A stretch of 37,263 nucleotides of DNA from an uncultured Pseudomonadota bacterium (GTDB lineage: Bacteria > Pseudomonadota > Gammaproteobacteria > Steroidobacterales > Steroidobacteraceae): assembly GCA_937920275.1 (NCBI GenBank), contig CALGVD010000113.1, positions 1 through 37,263 of the forward strand. The letters are read 5' to 3'. Both the position numbers and the translations under genes were made by a program. Below, one piece after another: positions 8,103 to 16,688 of the stretch (positions within the stretch are counted from its first letter, which is position 1; each line of letters starts with the position of its first letter). The notes below the pieces were generated by a model. The model saw nothing but the letters and a program-made list of their open reading frames with translations, was not told where the DNA came from and did no database searches.

Positions 8103-9281
8103 TCACGGCTGTATGGCGGCCGCCGGCAAAGGCGGCAACCAACCGAGCCACGAGGCGTGCAGGCTCTGCACATAAAGACGCGAGGGCGTCTCGGTGATCG
8201 CCGTCGTCTCCGGGTAGACGCCCGACGGATCCTGCAGATCGGCGACGATCCGGCCGTCCTCGGTGAAGGCGATGACATGACCGTAGGGCTTCGGTACCGG
8301 CCACCATGCGCGTGGCAACCGCAAGGTCATTTTGCGCAGCGACGGCCAAGCCGCGAGCCGGTCGATCACGGCGCTGCGAGGTTTGGCGAAGCCGAGCCAG
8401 ATGCGGCCATCGAGGCCGTGCATGAGGTTGTCAGGATAGCCCGGCAGATCATCAAGCAGCACCTGTGCGAGGGCGCCGGGCGCGGGTTGCGAGAGGTCTA
8501 GACCGCGGGCCGATGGGTCGATGCGCCACACCCGGTAGCGCCCGGTCTCATTGACGAGCAAACTTTGGCCGTCCCGCGTGAGCACGATGCCATTGGCGAA
8601 GCTCAGGCCACCGGCGACCACTTGGACCGCGGCGCCACCGCTTGCCGCTGCCGCCGGATCGTAGACCAGCACGCGTCCCGTCGCGCTGTTCTCGAGGATG
8701 TCGAGCACGCTGGCCTCAAAAGTACCGCCCCAGTCGCGCGGCGCGAACCGCCGCGAGGCATCGGTGAAATAGATCTTGCCATCCGTCGCCACGGCGACGG
8801 CATCGGCATAGCGGATCGGCTCACCGGCCATCGTGTCGGCGAGCACCCGCAGCTTGCCCGACCGGTCTATCGACAGCAGGCCACGGATCGCATCAGCCGC
8901 ATACAGCGTACCGGCGGCGTCGAAATCGAAGCCGAGCACGCGCCCTCCGGTCTCGACGAATACCTCGCGGTCGCTGCCATCAGGCGCCATGCGCAACACG
9001 CGCCCCGCTTCGACCGCGACATAGAGCTTGCCGTCCGGACCCAGGGCGACATGCTCAGGTCCCGCCGCGCCGCCGAGCTCGATGCGTTGCAGGTCGGCCA
9101 GACGGTTGTTGACCGAATGCACGCCGGTATAGCCGGGCGACGGAGCAGGCTGCCACGCGACCGGCTCGATCGGTACCGGCCACGCGACGAGGTAGCCCGC
9201 GATCGCCACGACCAGCAGCGCGAACGCTGCCCACGCGACCTTCGTGCCGGCCCTCGTGCCAGCGCTCATGCCGGCGTTCAT
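8103..9281 (-). CDS. membrane-anchored SMP-30/gluconolactonase/strictosidine-synthase-like beta-propeller
   Basis: The 392-residue protein starts with a short basic N-terminus and one hydrophobic helix (about residues 14-33). It should therefore be inner-membrane anchored with a periplasmic domain. The rest is a six-bladed beta-propeller with repeated 'G..LYVAD..G.I' blades, such as GPDGKLYVAVEAGRVLRM, DAAGTLYAADAIRGLLSI and ATDGKIYFTDASRRF. It also has the strictosidine-synthase-like block GLSFANGIVLTRDGQSLLVNE. Relatives hydrolyse lactones or esters (SMP-30, APMAP, paraoxonase-like), often with bound calcium; the substrate here is unknown. Its ATG overlaps the TGA of the acyl-CoA ligase gene (9278-9281), so the two are coupled. 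Confidence 0.8.
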   Translation of the reverse strand: MNAGMSAGTRAGTKVAWAAFALLVVAIAGYLVAWPVPIEPVAWQPAPSPGYTGVHSVNNRLADLQRIELGGAAGPEHVALGPDGKLYVAVEAGRVLRMAPDGSDREVFVETGGRVLGFDFDAAGTLYAADAIRGLLSIDRSGKLRVLADTMAGEPIRYADAVAVATDGKIYFTDASRRFAPRDWGGTFEASVLDILENSATGRVLVYDPAAAASGGAAVQVVAGGLSFANGIVLTRDGQSLLVNETGRYRVWRIDPSARGLDLSQPAPGALAQVLLDDLPGYPDNLMHGLDGRIWLGFAKPRSAVIDRLAAWPSLRKMTLRLPRAWWPVPKPYGHVIAFTEDGRIVADLQDPSGVYPETTAITETPSRLYVQSLHASWLGWLPPLPAAAIQP

Positions 9282-10900
9282 GTCGGTAATGGGTGATCGC
9301 GGAAGCGCTCGCGCAGGATCGACTTCTGCATCTTACCGGTCGCACCGATCGGGATCGCCTCGACGAACACGACATCATCCGGGATCTGCCACTTGGCGAC
9401 CTTGCCATCATAGAAGGCGCGCAGTTCAGCCGCGGTCGGCGTCGTGCCCGGCTTCGGCACCACCACCAGCAACGGCCGCTCGTCCCACTTCGGGTGCGGC
9501 ACGGCGATGCATGCCGCCATCGCCACCGCCGGATGGCCCATCGCGATGTTCTCGATGTCGATCGAGCTGATCCACTCGCCGCCCGACTTGATGACATCCT
9601 TGCTGCGATCGGTGATCTGCATGAAGCCGTCTTCATCGATGGTGGCGACATCGCCGGTCGGGAACCAGCCGTCCTGCAGCAAGGTTTCGTGTGCACGTCG
9701 GAAATAGTTGGACACCACCCACGGACCGCGCACCAGAAGATCGCCTGCCGATCGACCATCCCAAGGGAGTTCGCGCCCCTCCGGGTCGACCACCTTCATA
9801 TCGACGCCGAAGATCGCTCGGCCCTGCTTGGCGAGCACCGCGATCTTGGCCTCTTCGTCGAGACCGGCGTGTATGGACTTGAAGCTGCTGCCGGTGCCGA
9901 GCGGCGAAGTCTCGGTCATGCCCCAGCCGTGCAGCACATCGACGCCCATGGCGCGGAATGCGCGGATCATCGAGGGCGGGACTGCAGAGCCGCCGATCAT
10001 GGTACGGCGCAGCGAGCTGAAGCGCAGTCCGTTGCCCTGCACATGGTTGAGTAATGCAAGCCATACCGTCGGGACGCCCGCCGCCATGGTGACCTGTTCA
10101 GCCTCGATGAGCTCGTACACCGATTTGCCATCGAGCGCCGGTCCCGGGAACACGATCTTCATGCCGGCCAGCGGCGCGCCGTATGGGAGTCCCCAGCCGT
10201 TCACATGGAACATCGGGACCACGGGCAGCACGGCGCCGAGCGAGGTCAGTGCCTGCCCATCGGGCAGCGAGGCCGTGATGGCGTGCAGCAAGGTCGAGCG
10301 ATGGCTGTAGAGCACTCCCTTCGGATTCCCGGTGGTGCCGCTGGTGTAGCAGAGCGCGGCTGCAGCACGTTCATCGAGACGCGGCCACGCGTACTCGCCG
10401 GAATGCGGGGCGATCCAGGCTTCGTAGCTCACCAGTCCCGGGATGCCCGTGTCCGCAGGCAGCGCATCCGCCTCGCAGAGCGCGACCCAGTGCTTCACGG
10501 TCGGGCACTTCGCAGCGACCGCTTTCACGAGCGGCAGGAAGCTCAGATCGAAGCAGAAGACCTCGTCCTCGGCGTCGTTCACGATCCAGACCAGCTGGTC
10601 GGGCGGCAGACGCGGGTTGAGCGTGTGGACCACGCGCCCGCTTCCGCTCACGCCGTAGTAGAGCTCGAAGTGGCGATAGCCGTTCCAAGCGAGCGTCGCG
10701 ACGCGCGCGCTCTGCGCAAGGCCGAGTGCATCGAGGGCGTGGGCGAGGCGGCGTGAACGGATCGCGGCATCACGATAGGTGTAGCGATGAAGGTCGCCCT
10801 CGATCCGACGCGACACGATCTCCTGCTTGGCATGATGGCGGGCCGCGAACTCGATGAGGTCCGAGATCAGCAGCGGGTGGTCCTGCATCAACCCCAGCAT
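9278..10900 (-). CDS. AMP-dependent fatty acyl-CoA ligase (AlkK/FadD-like)
   Basis: A 540-residue ANL-superfamily enzyme that activates a carboxylic acid with ATP and joins it to coenzyme A. Core motifs are all present: [12 protein letters not shown] (185-196, P-loop), GWGMTETSP (325-333), PTGD (414-417) with the Asp that binds the AMP ribose, [15 protein letters not shown] (431-445, hinge), and TGKMQK with catalytic Lys526. The [11 protein letters not shown] block (302-312) resembles medium- to long-chain ligases of the AlkK type. A longer open frame runs upstream, but the ATG at 10900 follows a strong GGAGGAG ribosome site 6 nt away and matches the family N-terminus. It lies 47 bp after the methyltransferase gene and overlaps the propeller gene. 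Confidence 0.9.
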   Translation of the reverse strand: MLGLMQDHPLLISDLIEFAARHHAKQEIVSRRIEGDLHRYTYRDAAIRSRRLAHALDALGLAQSARVATLAWNGYRHFELYYGVSGSGRVVHTLNPRLPPDQLVWIVNDAEDEVFCFDLSFLPLVKAVAAKCPTVKHWVALCEADALPADTGIPGLVSYEAWIAPHSGEYAWPRLDERAAAALCYTSGTTGNPKGVLYSHRSTLLHAITASLPDGQALTSLGAVLPVVPMFHVNGWGLPYGAPLAGMKIVFPGPALDGKSVYELIEAEQVTMAAGVPTVWLALLNHVQGNGLRFSSLRRTMIGGSAVPPSMIRAFRAMGVDVLHGWGMTETSPLGTGSSFKSIHAGLDEEAKIAVLAKQGRAIFGVDMKVVDPEGRELPWDGRSAGDLLVRGPWVVSNYFRRAHETLLQDGWFPTGDVATIDEDGFMQITDRSKDVIKSGGEWISSIDIENIAMGHPAVAMAACIAVPHPKWDERPLLVVVPKPGTTPTAAELRAFYDGKVAKWQIPDDVVFVEAIPIGATGKMQKSILRERFRDHPLPT

Positions 10901-10906
10901 GGCGTT

Positions 10907-10913
10907 CTCCTCC
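10907..10913 (-). promoter_or_regulatory. strong ribosome binding site of the acyl-CoA ligase gene
   Basis: On the minus strand GGAGGAG lies 6 nt before the ATG at 10900. It is the best Shine-Dalgarno match in this operon and decides the start codon against the longer upstream reading frame. Confidence 0.7.
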
Positions 10914-10947
10914 GAAATCAAAGATGAGACGAGTGTAACCGAACTGC

Positions 10948-11541
10948 TCAACCGGCCGTTTCGAGCTCCCAAGTCACGAGCAACGACCCTTTGCGCAGCC
11001 AAAGACCCGCACCCACTTGCCGGAAGTTCCGCTTGAGGCGTGAGCGGTACCAGTCGGCACTGCGCAGCGTCACCTCACGATCGGTGCGCGTCTGGTCGGC
11101 GTTCTCGCGCCAATCACGGCCGGTCAATGCGCTGAAGTACAGCACGCCGCGGCAGAGCCTCGCGAGGTTGGCCATCGCCTTCGCCGCGGCGGCATCGTCC
11201 AGATACTGCAAAACGTCGTAGCAGACGACGAGGTCGAACGGCTTTCGGGGACGCCATTCCGCGAGGCTGCCCTCGGTCCATCCGTAGCGCTGGCAAAGAT
11301 ATCCGCTGTACTCGAGCCCGACCCAGGCCGCCCCGGGCAGCGCCCGCATCAGAGGTTCGCGCATCAGACCGAGGCCGCAGCCGGCGTCGAGGACGCTCGA
11401 CACCGGACAGTCGATATGCCGTACATAGGCCGCGATGAACTCGGCCCGCCGCGCCATCTCGGCGCGTGAAGCCACCGAAGTCCGTCCATCACGATAAAAA
11501 CGCCGGTAGTACTCGCGCCCGAAGCGCTCACCGCTGTTCAC
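10948..11541 (-). CDS. class I SAM-dependent methyltransferase
   Basis: A 197-residue soluble protein with a seven-beta-strand methyltransferase fold. Motif I is VLDAGCGLGLM (residues 50-60), followed by the acidic second-strand motif WVGLEYSGYL and the post-motif FDLVVCYDVLQYL with its hydrophobic beta-4 strand. This arrangement resembles methyltransferase domain families 11/25, which act on small molecules. The start is GTG at 11541 without a good ribosome site; a six-codon open frame upstream (11538-11558) ends across this GTG. It heads a minus-strand run with the acyl-CoA ligase and the lactonase-like propeller, diverging from rimO. The substrate is unknown; an acyl or acyl-derived small molecule is an inference from context only. 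Confidence 0.8.
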   Translation of the reverse strand: MNSGERFGREYYRRFYRDGRTSVASRAEMARRAEFIAAYVRHIDCPVSSVLDAGCGLGLMREPLMRALPGAAWVGLEYSGYLCQRYGWTEGSLAEWRPRKPFDLVVCYDVLQYLDDAAAAKAMANLARLCRGVLYFSALTGRDWRENADQTRTDREVTLRSADWYRSRLKRNFRQVGAGLWLRKGSLLVTWELETAG

Positions 11542-11629
11542 ACGAGACCGATACGCATCTGCAAGCCGTCCTCTTCAGCCGTCACCGCCAGAGCCTAACC
11601 GTGTCCCCCGGGAGCCGCCAGCGCCGCAG

Positions 11630-11658
11630 CGGACAGGAAGGGCAATAGACGGTAAAAT
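11630..11658 (+). promoter_or_regulatory. candidate promoter of rimO, leaderless transcript
   Basis: CGGACA (11630-11635, four matches to the -35 consensus) and TAAAAT (11653-11658, 5/6 match to the -10 consensus) are separated by exactly 17 bp. The expected start, six bases after the -10 box, is 11664, the A of the rimO ATG. No Shine-Dalgarno sequence lies in between. Confidence 0.5.
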
Positions 11659-11663
11659 GACCC

Positions 11664-13007
11664 ATGCCCGTCGCAAAAACACGCCGCACACCGAAGATCG
11701 GCTTCGTCAGCCTCGGCTGCCCGAAGGCGCTCGTCGATTCCGAGCGCATCCTCACGCAGCTGCGCGCCGAAGGCTACGCCGTGGCGCCCGACTACGCGTC
11801 GGCTGACCTCGTGGTGGTCAACACCTGCGGCTTCATCGACTCGGCGATCGACGAATCGCTGGACGCCATCGGCGAGGCGCTCGAACAGAACGGTAAAGTG
11901 GTCGTCACCGGCTGTCTCGGGGCGAACCCGGCGCGCATCCTCGAACGGCATCCGCGCGTGCTCAAGGTCACAGGTCCCCATGCCTACGACGATGTGCTCG
12001 CCGCGGTGCACCAACACCTGCCGCCGAAGCACGACCCGTTCCTCGATCTCGTGCCACCGCAAGGCGTGCGCCTCACGCCACGCCACTACGCGTACCTCAA
12101 GATCTCCGAAGGCTGCAACAACAAGTGCAGCTTCTGCATCATCCCGGACCTGCGCGGCAAACTTGCGAGCCGCCGCATCGACGATGTGCTGCGCGAAGCC
12201 GAGCGTCTGGTGCACGCCGGCGTGCGCGAACTGCTCGTGATCTCCCAGGACACCAGTGCCTATGGCTCGGACCTGCGTTATGCACCGGCGACCTGGCGGG
12301 GCGCAGAGTACGAGACCCGCTTCATCGACCTCGCGCGCGGCTTGGGCTCACTCGGGGTCTGGGTGCGGATGCATTATGTGTATCCCTATCCGCATGTCGA
12401 TGCGGTGCTACCGCTGATGGCCGAGGGCAAGGTGCTGCCTTATCTCGACATCCCGTTCCAGCATGGCAGTCCGACCGTACTGAAGCGTATGAAGCGGCCT
12501 GCAGCCGCCGACGGCACGCTCGACCGGTTGCGTGAGTGGCGGCGTGTGTGCCCGGACCTGGTGCTTCGCAGCACCTTCATCGTCGGTTTCCCGGGCGAGA
12601 CCGAAGCCGAGTTCGAGGAGCTGCTTGCGTGGCTCGACGAGGCCCAGCTCGATCGGGTCGGTGCGTTCAAATATTCACCGGTCGAGGGCGCACGCGCCAA
12701 CGCCGCGGGCGCGCATGTGGACCCTGCGATCCAGGAAGAGCGCCTTGCCCGTTTCATGGAACGCGCACAGCGCATCAGCGCCGCACGGCTCGCGGCGCGG
12801 GTCGGTCGCGAGGAGACCGTTCTGGTGGATGGCATCGAAGACGGTACGGCGATCGCGCGATCGCGCGGCGATGCGCCCGAGATCGACGGCGTGGTGCGGG
12901 TGAAGAAAGGTGCCAAGCTCGCGATCGGCGAGTTCGCGCGCGTACGGATCACCGGCGCCGACGCCTATGACCTGACGGCGATCGTGGTCAAAGATACGAC
13001 AAAGTAG
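11664..13007 (+). CDS. rimO: ribosomal protein uS12 methylthiotransferase RimO
   Basis: At 447 residues this is a full-length radical-SAM methylthiotransferase, which adds a methylthio group to the conserved aspartate of ribosomal protein S12. The N-terminal UPF0004 domain has its three cluster cysteines: [10 protein letters not shown] (Cys19), NTCGFIDSA (Cys55) and TGCLG (Cys84). The radical-SAM motif [11 protein letters not shown] gives Cys151, Cys155 and Cys158. A C-terminal TRAM domain follows. The GCPK and GFIDSA signatures distinguish RimO from MiaB. It is transcribed alone, diverging from the methyltransferase operon and converging with the Rap1a-like gene. The start is supported by the family N-terminus [11 protein letters not shown]; no ribosome site is seen. 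Confidence 0.95.
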   Translation: MPVAKTRRTPKIGFVSLGCPKALVDSERILTQLRAEGYAVAPDYASADLVVVNTCGFIDSAIDESLDAIGEALEQNGKVVVTGCLGANPARILERHPRVLKVTGPHAYDDVLAAVHQHLPPKHDPFLDLVPPQGVRLTPRHYAYLKISEGCNNKCSFCIIPDLRGKLASRRIDDVLREAERLVHAGVRELLVISQDTSAYGSDLRYAPATWRGAEYETRFIDLARGLGSLGVWVRMHYVYPYPHVDAVLPLMAEGKVLPYLDIPFQHGSPTVLKRMKRPAAADGTLDRLREWRRVCPDLVLRSTFIVGFPGETEAEFEELLAWLDEAQLDRVGAFKYSPVEGARANAAGAHVDPAIQEERLARFMERAQRISAARLAARVGREETVLVDGIEDGTAIARSRGDAPEIDGVVRVKKGAKLAIGEFARVRITGADAYDLTAIVVKDTTK

Positions 13008-13047
13008 CCACCGAGAGCCGCCCCCTCGCTGGCTCAAGCATCGGGGG

Positions 13048-13407
13048 TCAGCTCTTTCGGCAAGGCCAGACGGTCTCGAGCGCCGCGGCGATCACACGGT
13101 CTGCGCTGTGGTCGAGGATCTCGGGGTTCTGACGCATATAGGTCAAGACGACTTCGACGACCTTCCCTTGGGTGACATCGCCGCCGCCGCAGACCGCCGA
13201 CCCTGCCAGGGCGTCGTGCACGCCGATGACATAACCGTAGGCCATGCTGTCACGGACATATTCGGTGGAAGCCTTGTCGACCCAACCCTCAAGGCCGACC
13301 TTGATCTCTTTGCCGGTCTTGAACTCGGTTCCCTCGACGACCGGGGAAGCGGACATCGCCGCAGGTCCGAGCAACACAGATCCGATCAATAAGGCGAGAC
13401 GGGTCAT
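13048..13407 (-). CDS. exported Rap1a/Tai-like small protein
   Basis: A 119-residue protein with a signal peptide (about residues 1-20, cleavage near AMSA). Its mature domain has a pattern seen in the Rap1a/Tai family: AYGYVIGVHDALAG, VCGGGDVTQGKVVEVVLTYM, then AAALETVWPC, with a cysteine pair that could form a disulfide. Characterised Rap1a-type proteins are periplasmic immunity proteins against type VI amidase effectors. Most family members sit away from such effectors, and no type VI gene or effector is nearby here. GAGGG precedes the ATG. The gene is monocistronic, convergent with rimO and divergent from the SIMPL gene. Confidence 0.65.
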   Translation of the reverse strand: MTRLALLIGSVLLGPAAMSASPVVEGTEFKTGKEIKVGLEGWVDKASTEYVRDSMAYGYVIGVHDALAGSAVCGGGDVTQGKVVEVVLTYMRQNPEILDHSADRVIAAALETVWPCRKS

Positions 13408-13537
13408 GGGGGGTCCCTCGGGTGATGGCGGAGTCAGGGGGCAGGATCGGCGTTTGACCGTGGTTCAACGGCGCCCATAGACTATCGGAAATCCTAGGGA
13501 TCCCTGAACTCCAGCAGAGGCGGTCGGTCGAACCCCC
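13408..13537. other. divergent intergenic region
   Basis: This 130-bp region serves two divergent genes. It holds the candidate promoter of the SIMPL gene and a perfect 10-bp palindrome AGGGATCCCT (13496-13505) inside that gene's leader. No clear promoter for the minus-strand Rap1a-like gene was found. Confidence 0.4.
13454..13483 (+). promoter_or_regulatory. candidate promoter of the SIMPL gene
   Basis: TTGACC (13454-13459, 5/6 match to the -35 consensus) and TAGACT (13478-13483, 4/6 match to the -10 consensus) are separated by 18 bp. A start near 13490 would give a leader of about 48 nt. Confidence 0.45.
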
Positions 13538-14278
13538 ATGAACACCTCACACCCCTCCTCCTCCCAAGATCCCGGACTGTCCCGGATCCTGCTGCCCGCG
13601 CTGCTGCTCGCCCTCGGTCTCGTGGCGGCAGGCTACGCGATCAGCCACGGCCTCGAGCGCTTCCGCATGGCCGACCGCTCCATCACCGTGAAGGGGCTCG
13701 CCGAGCGCAGCGTCGAGAGCGACTATGCCACCTGGACACTGACCTTCCGCCGCGCCGGCAACAGCTTCGGGGAAGTACAGAAGCCGCTGACCAGCGATCG
13801 CGAGCGCGTCGTCGCCTTCCTCAAAGGCGCAGGCTTCAAGGACGAGGAGATCCAGGTCCGTCCGCTCGAGATCCAAGACCTGCTTTCGCGCGAATATGCG
13901 CAGCAGAACCAACCGTTCCGCTACAACGGCGTCGGCCGTGTGCTGGTGAAGTCTGCGCGCGTGGCAGCGGTCGCGGATACGGCGTTCGCCATCGACCCCT
14001 TGGTCGCCGCCGGCGTCTCCATCGAACCGGGCAACGGCCCTTGGTATGAACTGCGCGGCTTCAATGAAGCCAAAGCCGCGCTGCTCACCGAGGCGACCCG
14101 CAACGCGCGTGAACAGGGCACGAAGTTCGCGGCTGAGGCGGGCGCAAAGCTCGGCCGCCTGCGCAGCGCCAACCAGGGCGTCATCACGCTCTCGGGCGAG
14201 GATCAGGGCGGCGACGCCCGCAGTTCACGGACCAAGCGCCTGCGCGTGGTCAGCACCTTCGAGTACGAACTGCGTTAA
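13538..14278 (+). CDS. SIMPL domain-containing protein (DUF541, YggE-like)
   Basis: The 246-residue protein has one N-terminal hydrophobic helix (about residues 16-37), so it should be anchored to the inner membrane with its domain in the periplasm. The domain begins DRSITVKGLAERSVESDYATW, as in SIMPL proteins. It continues with the typical 'Y.....V.V.S..V..V...' block (RVLVKSARVAAVADTAF) and an Ala-rich helix EAKAALLTEATRNAREQGTK. The family is linked to oxidative stress and envelope functions, without a defined reaction. Its TAA overlaps the stop codon of the convergent DUF885 gene through a shared TTAA at 14275-14278. Confidence 0.85.
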   Translation: MNTSHPSSSQDPGLSRILLPALLLALGLVAAGYAISHGLERFRMADRSITVKGLAERSVESDYATWTLTFRRAGNSFGEVQKPLTSDRERVVAFLKGAGFKDEEIQVRPLEIQDLLSREYAQQNQPFRYNGVGRVLVKSARVAAVADTAFAIDPLVAAGVSIEPGNGPWYELRGFNEAKAALLTEATRNAREQGTKFAAEAGAKLGRLRSANQGVITLSGEDQGGDARSSRTKRLRVVSTFEYELR

Positions 14279-16089
14279 CGCGTCGCCGCGATCCAACCGT
14301 CCACCTGCTGCTCGAGCAGATCGAGCGGCAAAGCCCCTGAACGCAGCACCACATCGTGGAAATCCCGGATGTCGAAGCGCGGACCGAGCGCCGCCTTCGC
14401 CTTCTCGCGCAGCGCCACGATCTTGAGCATGCCGACCGTATAGGCCGTGGCCTGCCCCGGCATCACGATGTAGCGCTCGGTGGCCTTGGTGGCCGCATCG
14501 CGCGTCATCGGCAGCTTCTCGAGGTGGTACGCGATCACCTGCTCGCGCGTCCAACGCTTGGCGTGCAGGCCGGTATCGACGACGAGACGCACCGCGCGCG
14601 TCATCTCCATGGTGAGACGCCCGAAATCCTCGTACGGATCGGCGTAGAGGTCGAGCTCCTTCGGCAAGCGCTCGGTGTAGAGGCCCCAACCCTCCGAGTA
14701 CGCCGTGAAGCCGCCGAAGCGGCGGAAGCGCGGCAGCTCGTCAAGTTCACCCGCGATCGCAAGCTGCATGTGATGGCCCGGGATGCCCTCGTGGTAGGCG
14801 AGCGCGGGCAGTTCGTACTTCGGCATGTCGGCCATGCGGTAGAGGTTGGCGTAGTAGACACCGGGACGCTTGCCGTCGGCAGACGGCGATGAGTAGAACG
14901 CCTTGCCCGCAGACTTCTCGCGGAAGGGTTCCACGGCCTTCACGACCATCGGCGCCTTCGGCAGCGTGCGGAAGAGCTGCGGCAAGCGCGTACGCATGTC
15001 GTCGATCACGCGGGTCGCCTCGGCGAGGTAGGCCGCCCTGCCATCCGGCGTGTCGGGATAGTAGAACCGCGGGTCTGTGCGCACTGCCTCGAAGAATTCC
15101 GGCAGGTCGCCCTTGAAGCCGACCTGCGTCATGATGGCGCGCATCTCGTCCTCGATGCGCGCGACCTCGGCGAGCCCCACTGCGTGGATCTGCTCGGCGG
15201 TCATCGAGGTGGTGGTATACCCCGCAAGCAGGTGGTCGTAATAGCGGGCACCCTGCGGCAACCGCCAGATGCCGTCGTCGGTGCCCGCGCGGCGCTCGGC
15301 GCCTTCCGCATAAGCGATGATGCGCTGATAGGCCGGTCCGACGGACCCGCGCAGCGCCCGCTCCGCGGCGGCCAGCAACCGCGCGCGCGTCGCGTCGTCC
15401 GCCGATCCCAGCGCGCCCACCTTGGCCTTGATGTCGGCCCACAGCGGGCTGTCCGAGCCGTCGCCGAACGGCGCACCGGTGATGACATTGCGGGCGTCGG
15501 AGGCGACATACGGGAACACGAACTTCGGCGGCAGGATGCCGCGGCGCTCAGACTCGTTCGCCCAGGCGATCGCCTCGTCGACCCGTTTCGCGACGCCCTC
15601 GAGGCGCGCGACATAGGCCTCGGCATCCGCCACGCTCTCCACCCGATGGGTGTTGATGAGGAACGCCGGGATCCGTGACTGCAGACCGCTCATCTGGTCG
15701 AAGAGGTAGCCGTGGTACTGCCACTCAGCCCCTGCGATCGTCCGCTTCGCGTTGGCGACGAAGATATCGTGGGAGAGCCGCCCTTGCAGCGCCAGTGCAT
15801 TACGGTCGAAGTCGCGCTCGAGCTCGGCGAGCTGGCGACCGGTGCGCGCGAGGCCCGCGGCCCGTTCGGCTTCGGTGATCGGCGTCCACTCGTCGTAGCG
15901 CAGCCGCTGACCGAGCTGTGCCGCGAACTCCGGGCTCGCGGCGACACGCTCATCGAACGCGCGCTCGAAGAACACCGAGGCTCGGGCATCAGCGGTGTCC
16001 GTGACCGGCGCAGCCGTGGACCCGGCGGCGAACGCCGCGGACGACAAGGCGACACAGGCCGCCGACAGCAAGATGCGTGAAATGTTCAT
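14275..16089 (-). CDS. exported DUF885 family metallopeptidase-like protein
   Basis: The 604-residue protein starts with a signal peptide (about residues 1-22, cleavage after AFAA). It carries the DUF885 zinc site HEGIPGHH (residues 433-440). A later conserved block AYSEGWGLYTE supplies a glutamate that is a likely third metal ligand. The length matches the family, whose members resemble M32-like or M3-like helical metallopeptidases acting in the periplasm; the substrate is not known. The start codon is only 6 nt after a TAGTAT box and lacks a Shine-Dalgarno sequence, so the mRNA may be leaderless. The gene is divergent from arsC and ends in the overlap with the SIMPL gene. Confidence 0.85.
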   Translation of the reverse strand: MNISRILLSAACVALSSAAFAAGSTAAPVTDTADARASVFFERAFDERVAASPEFAAQLGQRLRYDEWTPITEAERAAGLARTGRQLAELERDFDRNALALQGRLSHDIFVANAKRTIAGAEWQYHGYLFDQMSGLQSRIPAFLINTHRVESVADAEAYVARLEGVAKRVDEAIAWANESERRGILPPKFVFPYVASDARNVITGAPFGDGSDSPLWADIKAKVGALGSADDATRARLLAAAERALRGSVGPAYQRIIAYAEGAERRAGTDDGIWRLPQGARYYDHLLAGYTTTSMTAEQIHAVGLAEVARIEDEMRAIMTQVGFKGDLPEFFEAVRTDPRFYYPDTPDGRAAYLAEATRVIDDMRTRLPQLFRTLPKAPMVVKAVEPFREKSAGKAFYSSPSADGKRPGVYYANLYRMADMPKYELPALAYHEGIPGHHMQLAIAGELDELPRFRRFGGFTAYSEGWGLYTERLPKELDLYADPYEDFGRLTMEMTRAVRLVVDTGLHAKRWTREQVIAYHLEKLPMTRDAATKATERYIVMPGQATAYTVGMLKIVALREKAKAALGPRFDIRDFHDVVLRSGALPLDLLEQQVDGWIAATR

Positions 16090-16095
16090 GAGACA

Positions 16096-16101
16096 ATACT
16101 A
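16096..16101 (-). promoter_or_regulatory. -10-like box directly upstream of the DUF885 start
   Basis: TAGTAT on the minus strand ends 6 nt before the ATG at 16089, so the predicted start of transcription is the A of the ATG. No convincing -35 box is seen at 16-18 bp. The same hexamer occurs 8 nt before glmS. Confidence 0.35.
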
Positions 16102-16165
16102 CCGCAACCACCGTGGCGTCCGGCGTGGCGGACCTCCGTCACCGGGATACCGCTAGAGGAACACC

Positions 16166-16666
16166 ATGGATCGACCAGACCCCACCGCAGTGCTGTTCCT
16201 CTGTACCCACAACTCCGCTCGAAGCATCCTGGGCGAGGCCTATCTCAACCATATCGGTGCAGGCCGCTTCATCGCGTATTCCGCCGGCAGCACCCCGCGC
16301 AGCAGCGGCCAGCCGAACCCGCTCGCACTGCGCACGCTGCAGGAGGCCGGGATCGACACCCAGGGGCTGCGCAGCAAGAGCTGGAGCGATTTCCGGGGCG
16401 ACGACGCACCACGGATCGACCTCGTGGTCACGGTCTGCGGCGCCGCCGATCAGGCCTGTCCCGTGTTCCCGGGGGCGCCTGCCATGGTGCACTGGGGCTA
16501 TGACGACCCCAGTGCAGGCGATGCGCCGGATGCGGTGAAACTGCAGGCTTTCCAGGACACGCTCGATCGGATGCGCCGCCGGATCGACGCCTTCGTCACG
16601 CTGCCGGACGAGGCGTTGACGCCCCAGCGGATCGCCGACAGCGCTCGAGGGCTGTCGGGCGTATAA
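16166..16666 (+). CDS. arsC: arsenate reductase ArsC, thioredoxin-coupled low-molecular-weight phosphatase type
   Basis: The 166-residue protein has the phosphatase-like loop FLCTHNSARS, with nucleophile Cys13 in a C-x5-R motif. It also has a second cysteine pair, VCGAADQAC, at Cys91 and Cys98. The triple-cysteine layout, with seven residues between the last two positions, is that of the thioredoxin-recycled arsenate reductases (Bacillus type). It reduces arsenate to arsenite in the cytosol. AGAGGAA precedes the ATG. The arsenite exporter acr3 starts 22 bp downstream, so they form an operon. A longer ArsC tail beyond about residue 135 is not catalytic. No arsR is in sight. Confidence 0.9.
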   Translation: MDRPDPTAVLFLCTHNSARSILGEAYLNHIGAGRFIAYSAGSTPRSSGQPNPLALRTLQEAGIDTQGLRSKSWSDFRGDDAPRIDLVVTVCGAADQACPVFPGAPAMVHWGYDDPSAGDAPDAVKLQAFQDTLDRMRRRIDAFVTLPDEALTPQRIADSARGLSGV

Positions 16667-16688
16667 GGCAGCGACAGAGGAGCGGCCC

